Below are positions 35,245-41,151 of a stretch of DNA of 41,151 bases, piece after piece. Numbering within the stretch: position 1 is the first letter of the stretch; every line of letters begins with the position of its first letter. The DNA is from Sphingomonas sp. 28-63-12. Its GTDB lineage: Bacteria; Pseudomonadota; Alphaproteobacteria; Sphingomonadales; Sphingomonadaceae. The DNA lies in the NCBI GenBank assembly GCA_002281535.1, contig NCGD01000022.1, positions 1-41,151 of the forward strand, read 5' to 3'. Below the pieces are notes generated by a model. The model did no database searches, had not been told where the DNA came from, and saw only the letters and a program-made list of their open reading frames with translations. A program made the position numbers and the translations under genes.

Positions 35245-35910
35245 ATGCTCGCGCGTCTTGACCATATCCGCAACTGGATTTTCGACCTGGATAATACCCT
35301 GTATCCGGCGAATATTAACCTTTTCACTCAGGTCGATCAGCGCATTACCGACTATATCGCAGATCGTTTCGGGCTTGATCCGGTCGCAGCCCGGCTCAAG
35401 CAAAAGGCCTATTTTCACGCCCGCGGCACAACCCTCGCTGGGCTGATCGACGACCATGGCACCGATCCGCATGATTATCTGGATTATGTCCATGACGTCG
35501 AGATGGACGTCCTCGAGCACAACGCGCCGCTGGTCGCTGCCATTGCGCGATTGCCCGGGCGCAAGCTTGTTTTCACCAATGGCGACGCGCCATATGCGCG
35601 CAAGGTACTCGACCGGATCGGGCTGTCAGAAAGCTTCGAAGCGATCCATGATATTCACGCCACCAACTACGTCCCCAAGCCCGAACCCGCTGTCTATGCA
35701 GGGTTTTGTGCAGCTTATGATATCGATCCGGCGACGAGCATCTTCTTCGAGGATATGGCGCGCAATCTGAAACCCGCCAAGGCGATCGGCATGACGACGG
35801 TGTGGATCGACAATGGTTCGGAACAGCATCACGACGATGATCGCGGGTTTATCGATTTCACGATTGCGGACATCACCGCCTGGTTGCACGAGATAATGGA
35901 GGAAGCATGA
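35245..35910 (+). CDS. HAD-superfamily pyrimidine 5'-nucleotidase
   Basis: A 221-residue cytoplasmic phosphatase. FDLDNTLYP has the nucleophile pair D14 and D16; [25 protein letters not shown] and [13 protein letters not shown] are motifs II-IV. This pattern is typical of the Sdt1/Phm8-type 5'-nucleotidase family. TTAGAGG precedes ATG 35245. The stop overlaps dapD by four bases, suggesting coupling. Confidence 0.88.
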   Translation: MLARLDHIRNWIFDLDNTLYPANINLFTQVDQRITDYIADRFGLDPVAARLKQKAYFHARGTTLAGLIDDHGTDPHDYLDYVHDVEMDVLEHNAPLVAAIARLPGRKLVFTNGDAPYARKVLDRIGLSESFEAIHDIHATNYVPKPEPAVYAGFCAAYDIDPATSIFFEDMARNLKPAKAIGMTTVWIDNGSEQHHDDDRGFIDFTIADITAWLHEIMEEA

Positions 35911-36752
35911 GCGAAGAGCTGCAGGGCCTGATCGAGGGCGCATGGGAAAAGCGCGATGCGATCAACACCGCCACCAAAGGGGCGGTGCGCGACGCGGTGG
36001 ATGCTGCGCTGCAGTTGCTCGATTCCGGTCTGGCGCGGGTCGCCGAACCGGTGGCGGATGGCTGGCAGGTTAACCAATGGCTCAAAAAAGCCGTGCTGCT
36101 GTCGTTCCGGTTGAACGACAATGCCCTGGTCAAGGCCGATTCTGACTTTGCCGGCCAAGGTCCGAGTCTTGGCACCTGGTGGGACAAGGTGCCCTTGAAA
36201 TTCGATCGCTGGACCGAACAGGAATTCCGCGCCGGCGGGTTTCGCGTGGTACCGGGCAGCATCGTGCGGCGCGGCGCGTTCATCGGCAAGGGCGCGGTGC
36301 TGATGCCCAGCTTCGTCAATATCGGCGCCTATGTCGGCGAGGGTACGATGGTCGATACCTGGGCGACCGTCGGCAGCTGCGCGCAGATCGGCAAAAATGT
36401 CCATTTGTCGGGCGGCGCCGGCATTGGCGGCGTGCTCGAGCCGCTCCAGGCCGGGCCGGTCATCATCGGTGACGGCGCGTTCATCGGCGCACGCGCCGAA
36501 GTCGCGGAGGGCGTACGCGTTGGCGAAGGCGCGGTGCTGTCGATGGGCGTCTATCTCGGCGCATCGACCAAGATCATCAATCGCGCGACCGGCGAAGTGC
36601 ACCGCGGCGTCGTGCCGCCCTATGCCGTCGTGGTACCCGGCAGCATGGGCGGCGGCGATGGCAAGCCGGCACTCTATTGTGCGGTTATCGTCAAGCAAGT
36701 GGATGCGCAGACCCGGTCGAAGACCAGCATCAACGAACTGCTGCGCGATTGA
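35907..36752 (+). CDS. dapD: tetrahydrodipicolinate N-succinyltransferase DapD
   Basis: A 281-residue enzyme of lysine and diaminopimelate synthesis that adds a succinyl group from succinyl-CoA to tetrahydrodipicolinate. An N-terminal helical domain is followed by a left-handed beta-helix (hexapeptide repeats such as [20 protein letters not shown] and [11 protein letters not shown]), and the C-terminus shows [14 protein letters not shown]. Length and motifs match the DapD family. It probably works as a trimer. It overlaps both neighbours by four bases. Confidence 0.96.
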   Translation: MSEELQGLIEGAWEKRDAINTATKGAVRDAVDAALQLLDSGLARVAEPVADGWQVNQWLKKAVLLSFRLNDNALVKADSDFAGQGPSLGTWWDKVPLKFDRWTEQEFRAGGFRVVPGSIVRRGAFIGKGAVLMPSFVNIGAYVGEGTMVDTWATVGSCAQIGKNVHLSGGAGIGGVLEPLQAGPVIIGDGAFIGARAEVAEGVRVGEGAVLSMGVYLGASTKIINRATGEVHRGVVPPYAVVVPGSMGGGDGKPALYCAVIVKQVDAQTRSKTSINELLRD

Positions 36753-37534
36753 TCCGCCTATTGATCCTGGTAGCAGCGCTGCTGCTGCTCGGCGCCGCCG
36801 ATCAGCCACAGCGCATCCCGGCCGAGGCGGCGACGATCGTGCATGTCTATCCGCACGACAAGACCGCCTTTACCGAGGGCCTGTTTTTCCGGGACGGCTA
36901 TCTTTACGAGAGTACCGGTCAAGTCGGCCATTCCTCGATCCGCAAGGTCGCGCTCGATACCGGCAGGATCGTCCGCGAGGTGACGGTGCCCGCGCCCTAT
37001 TTCGGTGAGGGGATCATCGCCTGGGGCAAGCAGATCATCAGCCTGACCTGGCAGCACCAGACCGGCTTTCGCTGGAGCCTCGATGGCTTCAAGAAGCTGG
37101 GCAGCTTCCACTATCCCGGCGAAGGCTGGGCGCTGACGAGCGATGGCAAGGCGATCATCATGTCGGACGGCACGCCCGAGCTGCGCTTTCTCGATCCTGT
37201 GACGCTCAGGGAGCAGCGGCGGCTGCAGGTGACGATCAATGGCCGTCCGGTGACGCAAATTAACGAGCTCGAGTTCGTCGATGGCGAGATCCTCGCCAAT
37301 ATCTGGCAGACCAATTTCATCGTCCGGATCGATCCCGCCAGCGGCCACGTTGTCGGGGTGATCGACCTCACCGCGCTCACACGTTCGGTCAACCCGACCG
37401 ATTCGAATGCCGTGCCCAACGGCATCGCCTGGGACGCCGCGCGCCGTCGGCTTTTCGTGTCCGGGAAATTATGGCCGGTGTTGTTCGAGATCACGCCGCC
37501 CAAGGGGGGCCAGTCCATCCCTGCGCAACGCTGA
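36749..37534 (+). CDS. glutaminyl-peptide cyclotransferase
   Basis: A 261-residue exported beta-propeller enzyme that forms pyroglutamate from N-terminal glutamine. A signal peptide or anchor ([18 protein letters not shown]) is followed by [35 protein letters not shown] and PNGIAWD, the marks of the plant/bacterial glutaminyl cyclase family. The TTG start at 36749 overlaps the dapD stop (TTGA). Other in-frame starts lie within dapD. Confidence 0.88.
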   Translation: MIRLLILVAALLLLGAADQPQRIPAEAATIVHVYPHDKTAFTEGLFFRDGYLYESTGQVGHSSIRKVALDTGRIVREVTVPAPYFGEGIIAWGKQIISLTWQHQTGFRWSLDGFKKLGSFHYPGEGWALTSDGKAIIMSDGTPELRFLDPVTLREQRRLQVTINGRPVTQINELEFVDGEILANIWQTNFIVRIDPASGHVVGVIDLTALTRSVNPTDSNAVPNGIAWDAARRRLFVSGKLWPVLFEITPPKGGQSIPAQR

Positions 37535-37610
37535 TCCGCTACGACAGTTGCTCGACAAGCCTCTATCTGCGGCCTATCCGCCACTCCATAACCTAATCGA
37601 GGAATGACTG

Positions 37611-38579
37611 ATGCCAAAGGCAAGCAAAGTCCTGGACCGCGTTCTTGTGCTCGAAATGGTGCGCGTGACAGAGGCCGCCGCTGTCGCCGCCGCCAAGCTG
37701 GTCGGCAGGGGCGATGAAAAAGCGGCCGATGCTGCCGCCGTCGAGGCAATGCGCGCCGCCCTCAACGAGCTCTATATGGACGGCACCGTGGTGATCGGCG
37801 AGGGCGAGCGCGACGAGGCGCCGATGCTCTATATTGGCGAAAAAGTCGGCTCCGCGATCGGCAAGGGCCCCAAGATCGACATTGCGCTCGATCCCTTGGA
37901 AGGCACGACGATCACCGCCAAGGCCGGCCCCAATTCGCTCGCCGTGCTGGCGATCGCCGAGGAAGGCTGTCTCCTGAACGCGCCCGACGTCTATATGGAC
38001 AAGATTGCGGTGGGGCCGGGCTATCCCAAGGACATCATCGACCTCGACAAGACCCCGACCGAAAACGTCAAGGCGGTCGCCAAGGCCAAGGGTGTCAAGC
38101 CGCGCGACATCGTTGCTTGTGTGCTCGATCGACCGCGCCACGAGAAACTGATCGCCGAGCTGCGCAAGCTGGGGTGTGGCATCATGCTGATCCCCGATGG
38201 TGACGTTGCCGGGGTGATCGCGACCACCAATCCCGATACCCAGATCGATATCTATATCGGCCAGGGTGGCGCGCCGGAGGGCGTGCTGGCGGCGGCCGCG
38301 CTCCGCTGCGTCGGCGGTCAATTCAAGGGCCGTCTGGTATTCCGCAACGATGACGAACGTGCCCGCGCCGCCAAATGGGGCATCAAGGATCTCGACAAGC
38401 AATATGACCTGAAGGAACTCGCCAAGGGCGACTGCATCTTCGCGGCCACCGGCGTGACTGATGGCTCGCTGCTGGCCGGCGTCAAGCGGATGAAGGGCAA
38501 GATGACCACTGAGAGCGTGGTGATGCGTTCAAGCTCGGGCACCGTCCGCTGGGTCAAAGGCGAGCATCGCCTGGATTGA
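37611..38579 (+). CDS. glpX: class II fructose-1,6-bisphosphatase GlpX
   Basis: A 322-residue cytoplasmic enzyme that removes the 1-phosphate of fructose-1,6-bisphosphate, in gluconeogenesis. GEGERDEAPMLYIGE and DIALDPLEGTTITAK are the metal-binding signatures of the class II family. GAGGAATGACTG lies before ATG 37611. Its end overlaps the convergent HupE-type gene by 26 bases. Confidence 0.95.
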   Translation: MPKASKVLDRVLVLEMVRVTEAAAVAAAKLVGRGDEKAADAAAVEAMRAALNELYMDGTVVIGEGERDEAPMLYIGEKVGSAIGKGPKIDIALDPLEGTTITAKAGPNSLAVLAIAEEGCLLNAPDVYMDKIAVGPGYPKDIIDLDKTPTENVKAVAKAKGVKPRDIVACVLDRPRHEKLIAELRKLGCGIMLIPDGDVAGVIATTNPDTQIDIYIGQGGAPEGVLAAAALRCVGGQFKGRLVFRNDDERARAAKWGIKDLDKQYDLKELAKGDCIFAATGVTDGSLLAGVKRMKGKMTTESVVMRSSSGTVRWVKGEHRLD

Positions 38580-39807
38580 GGCGCGCACGCGTCGTCACGA
38601 ACGCGATGGCCGCGAATAGCGTCAGCGCGGCTACCCCATAGCCGGCCTGCGCCAGTCCGGTGTCGATCGCCTCGGCGACCGGGTTGGGCGTGCCGGCGAT
38701 TCGTTCGATAATCCACGCGACCGCCGCGAAACCGGCACAGCCCGCACCAACCGCGCGAAACCCGGCAAAGAAGCGGGTGTTGGCGAGCATCATCAACGCT
38801 GGCATGATCGCAATCACGACGAGCAGCTGCACGATTTCGATGCCGAGGTTGAACCCCAGAATTGACGCCGCCTTTTCTCCCATGCCGAGCCCAAAGCGCG
38901 ACACCACCGTTGCAAAGGCAAGGCCGTGGACAAGGCCGAACAGGCCGGCCACCAGTGGTTCGCGGCCCGGAAAGAGTGGGCGCCAGGCGTGGATCGCCGA
39001 AATCAGGATCGATAACGCGATCCCTATCTCCACGGGTCGCGCCGGCAATTGCCAGCCGAGAAACGCCGCGCCGATCAGGGTGAGGCTGTGACCAATCGTA
39101 AACGCCGTGACGATCCGGGCGAGGGTGATCAGCGTCGCGCGCGCACCGCGCCGACCTCGCCACATCCCAGCGACCGCCAGCGCCGGCGCCGGCAGCAGCA
39201 GCGCGATCAGGAACAGCAGATGATCATGCCCTTCGACGATATGCTGCATGCCAAGCGCGATGGCTGCGCGAAATCCCTTCAGGCTATCGGCCTTGCCCCG
39301 GTCGATCGCCAACCGGCGCTTGTCGCCCTGCAAGGCACCAAGGATGACGCGCCGGTCATCGAGCTTGCCGGCCGCGAAATCGCTGCGCGCGACGAACAGC
39401 ACGAAATGATTGGGCACCTGATCAATCACTGCAGACCAGCTGATCGCCAGCCGCCGCGCATCATGGCCAGGGGCGGGGGTGAAGGTCGCGATGGCATGCA
39501 GATCCGGGGGACCGGCAATCTGGGCGAAGTCCAGACGATCGATCACCATTGTCCATGCCGCACGATCGGGACTGGTCAGACGGACATGGCCTGTCAGAAA
39601 CGCCCTGGCGCGACTGAGCGCGATCGCAGTGTTGCCGACCGGGTTACCAGTCGCAAAGCCATATTCGCCCTGGGGAATGATGATATCGGCGACGATCTCA
39701 TGCTGGCCGAAATCTAGGTTGACCTCGGAATTAGGTGTCAGATGCGCAGCGGCAGGGATGGCGATCAGAACGGTCGCCAACAGTAGCAGCCCTCCAACCC
39801 AGCGCAT
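38554..39807 (-). CDS. HupE/UreJ_2-family membrane protein
   Basis: A 417-residue protein. A signal peptide (about 1-20, AAAHLTP) and an exported domain (about 20-190) precede about seven membrane segments. GMQHIVEGHDHLLFLIALLL is the hallmark His/Asp motif of the HupE/UreJ family, and HSLTLIGAAFLGW follows. The HupE and UreJ members are nickel/cobalt permeases, so metal uptake is possible, but the role of the exported form is unknown. Its start overlaps the stop of the TPR gene by one base. Confidence 0.85.
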   Translation of the reverse strand: MRWVGGLLLLATVLIAIPAAAHLTPNSEVNLDFGQHEIVADIIIPQGEYGFATGNPVGNTAIALSRARAFLTGHVRLTSPDRAAWTMVIDRLDFAQIAGPPDLHAIATFTPAPGHDARRLAISWSAVIDQVPNHFVLFVARSDFAAGKLDDRRVILGALQGDKRRLAIDRGKADSLKGFRAAIALGMQHIVEGHDHLLFLIALLLPAPALAVAGMWRGRRGARATLITLARIVTAFTIGHSLTLIGAAFLGWQLPARPVEIGIALSILISAIHAWRPLFPGREPLVAGLFGLVHGLAFATVVSRFGLGMGEKAASILGFNLGIEIVQLLVVIAIMPALMMLANTRFFAGFRAVGAGCAGFAAVAWIIERIAGTPNPVAEAIDTGLAQAGYGVAALTLFAAIAFVTTRARLNPGDARL

Positions 39808-40727
39808 CAATGATGGCCGAACCAGAGCATCGGCACGGCCGGATCGAGCGCGCGCGGATTGATCTGAAGCGCTGCGGCCCGCGCTGCATCGCTTCCCGCG
39901 CTGTCGCCAAGCATCGCATCGGCCTCGGCCAGCGCGACAAATTGCTGGGCGGTCCGCCACGGCGTCCGGTTGAGCGCGTCGAGGGTTGCACGCGCCTCGG
40001 CGGCGCGGCCATTCGCCAGCAGCGCCCACCCCAGCAGCGTCGCCGAATCGCCATAGGGGCGAGCCGCCATGTTGCGCCGCGCCAGATCGAGCGCTCGCGC
40101 AGGATCACCGAGCACCAGTTCATGATCGACAGCATGGGCATAGGCTGCCTCGGGCAGTTGCTGAAGCCGCCGTGCCCAGATCGCTCCAGATATTGCCGCC
40201 CAGTGGCGGCTGGCGGGCGCATTGCCCTGCGCGCGGTACAGGGCAGCAAGCGCGTCGATCACATTGGGCTGCCTGGTGCGCGCAATGATTGCCAGATAGC
40301 GGCGTTCGGCCCCCTTCAGGTCGCCGCGCAGGGCCAGCATCTGCGCGCCATGGGCCTCGGTTAGCCAATAGCCCGGAAAACGGGCATCCGCGCTTGCGAA
40401 TAGCTGCTCGGCGGCAGGCCAATTGCCGCGCTCCAGCTCGATGACGCCCGATTGAAGCAGGACATTGGCGATGAATTGCGCGGTTCGCCCGGTATTGATC
40501 TGGGCGGCGCGGGCAAAGCTCGCCAGCGCCGCGTCTGGCTGGCCGGTCTTTTTCTGCCATTGCGCGATCCGGAACAACGTGCCCGGCCCGTCGGCGAGCC
40601 GGCGCGCATCGCGATACAGGCCGATCGCCTCTCCATACCGGCCGCCATAAAAGGCGATGTCGCCCCGCAGCGCGAGCACTTCGGCCCGGTCATCCACGCT
40701 GGCCGGGATGGCGGAATGATCCGGCAT
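39807..40727 (-). CDS. TPR-repeat protein upstream of the HupE-like gene
   Basis: A 306-residue helical repeat protein (about seven TPR-like units such as GDIAFYGGRYGEAIGLYRDAR and AALASFARAAQIN). No signal peptide is seen at ATG 40727, and an in-frame TGA lies 12 codons upstream, so a longer start is excluded. It probably forms a two-gene operon with the HupE-type gene (one-base overlap). Function not known. Confidence 0.8.
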   Translation of the reverse strand: MPDHSAIPASVDDRAEVLALRGDIAFYGGRYGEAIGLYRDARRLADGPGTLFRIAQWQKKTGQPDAALASFARAAQINTGRTAQFIANVLLQSGVIELERGNWPAAEQLFASADARFPGYWLTEAHGAQMLALRGDLKGAERRYLAIIARTRQPNVIDALAALYRAQGNAPASRHWAAISGAIWARRLQQLPEAAYAHAVDHELVLGDPARALDLARRNMAARPYGDSATLLGWALLANGRAAEARATLDALNRTPWRTAQQFVALAEADAMLGDSAGSDAARAAALQINPRALDPAVPMLWFGHH

Positions 40728-40755
40728 TATGTAGCAATTGCACCAATGCGTAGAT

Positions 40756-40797
40756 GGCTGTCATCCCTTGCGGTGGCGGCTGTCATCGTTTGCGGTG
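40756..40797. repeat. tandem 20-bp direct repeat between genes
   Basis: GGCTGTCATC-CCTTGCGGTG (40756-40775) and GGCTGTCATC-GTTTGCGGTG (40778-40797) match at 18 of 20 positions with a 22-bp period (two helical turns). They lie 29 bases upstream of the TPR start, within the likely promoter region. Confidence 0.5.
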
Positions 40798-40814
40798 CTA
40801 GTGGGGCGCGGGCT

Positions 40815-41151
40815 TCAAGTGGCGTGAATTCCGTTGCTCTTAGCCAGCAACGACCAAACATAGTCATATTTACCGCTCTCAATCACTGGTTGTCGGAACG
40901 GGCGAGCTTCGGCGTTCTTTTTGTCCCTCTGCCCCAAATAATGGCGAATACAGGTACGGGCCGTACGATCACCGGCCTTATATTCGACGCGCACGAACGA
41001 CCACGCATAGTGTGGCCCGTCCGCAACGCACGCCTGCACGTGAGCGTAATCAAGGTCGTGCAGCATAACGCCGGGCACTTCATCAGTGGGCAAAACAGTG
41101 CCTACGTCTTGCACAAGAAGGCCGCTTTTGCCTTCGCAAAAATCCTTCCAA
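40815..41151 (-). CDS. hypothetical protein, cut by the window end
   Basis: The frame is open from the right edge of the window to the stop at 40815, at least 112 codons. Near the edge it reads WKDFCEGKSGLLVQDVG, with typical coding composition; GTG 41114 would be an internal start and is not preferred. Other parts include VQACVADGPHYAWSFV and YLGQRDKKNAEARPF. I do not recognise a family. The N-terminus lies beyond the window. Confidence 0.6.
   Translation of the reverse strand, partial: WKDFCEGKSGLLVQDVGTVLPTDEVPGVMLHDLDYAHVQACVADGPHYAWSFVRVEYKAGDRTARTCIRHYLGQRDKKNAEARPFRQPVIESGKYDYVWSLLAKSNGIHAT

Noticed and set aside
40728-40755. Longer N-terminus for the TPR gene
   Set aside because: An in-frame TGA lies 12 codons before ATG 40727, so the gene cannot extend to include a signal peptide.
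40746-41151. Plus-strand ORF with signal-peptide-like start, open to the right edge
   Set aside because: The first 25 codons look like a signal peptide, but no RBS is present, the rest lacks a family and it overlaps the better-composed leftward frame at 40815-41151. It remains a weak alternative.

Overview
The window looks like ordinary chromosome from a high-GC alphaproteobacterium, most likely a sphingomonad (Sphingomonadales). I base this on gene content: an XrtA/PEP-CTERM-type PrsK/PrsR pair beside an EpsB-type sugar transferase, glycine-zipper envelope proteins, a MarR-GNAT fusion, a small DRQY-type protein, many 1-8 bp gene overlaps and frequent GTG/TTG starts. No rRNA, tRNA, CRISPR array, insertion sequence or phage was found. 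The assignment to genus is inference.

Layout. 1-831: lower-GC stretch with one doubtful ORF. 832-6696: MATE exporter divergent from sppA-GNAT, then an SDR oxidoreductase and a TRIC-type cation channel, both leftward. 6697-7403: a long non-coding stretch with a leftward Rho-independent terminator and three head-to-tail DnaA-box-like 9-mers. 7404-8709: two related glycine-zipper proteins, each followed by a nearly identical terminator, and a small membrane protein. 8841-11171: lipoprotein, crcB, RluA-family pseudouridine synthase. 11497-24291: polysaccharide region with a GT4 glycosyltransferase, DUF6311-like membrane protein, mannose-1-phosphate guanylyltransferase, EpsB-type phosphoglycosyl transferase, PrsK, PrsR (a sigma-54 activator) and a TPR protein, interrupted by a MarR-GNAT regulator and a secreted protein. 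24381-28734: ABC-F ATPase, then PepSY protein, PhoP-like regulator and PhoQ-like kinase.

28742-30280 is the most unusual part: four RebB-family (R-body, refractile body) proteins plus one small protein in a tight operon, preceded by a good sigma-54 promoter (GG-N10-GC with TTGCA) and three TTGACG boxes. R-bodies are coiled protein ribbons known from Caedibacter and found in other proteobacteria. A sigma-54 activator (PrsR) lies 6.7 kb upstream and an OmpR-type two-component system immediately upstream; whether either controls the operon is an open inference. The operon is followed by two REP-like palindromic repeats.

30697-41151: Tat-exported DUF3047 protein, small Cys-rich protein, LLM flavin oxidoreductase, lipoprotein-like subtilase autotransporter with a Pro-Ala/Pro-Thr stalk, an overlapping trio (HAD nucleotidase, dapD, glutaminyl cyclase), glpX, a HupE/UreJ-type membrane protein with an upstream TPR partner, and a gene cut by the window end.

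How the genes fit together: 11497-24291 makes and regulates surface polysaccharide (GDP-mannose supply, lipid-linked first sugar, glycosyl transfer, two-component control). The Reb operon may be a regulated weapon or host-interaction structure. The rest is mostly envelope maintenance and core metabolism (lysine/peptidoglycan, gluconeogenesis).
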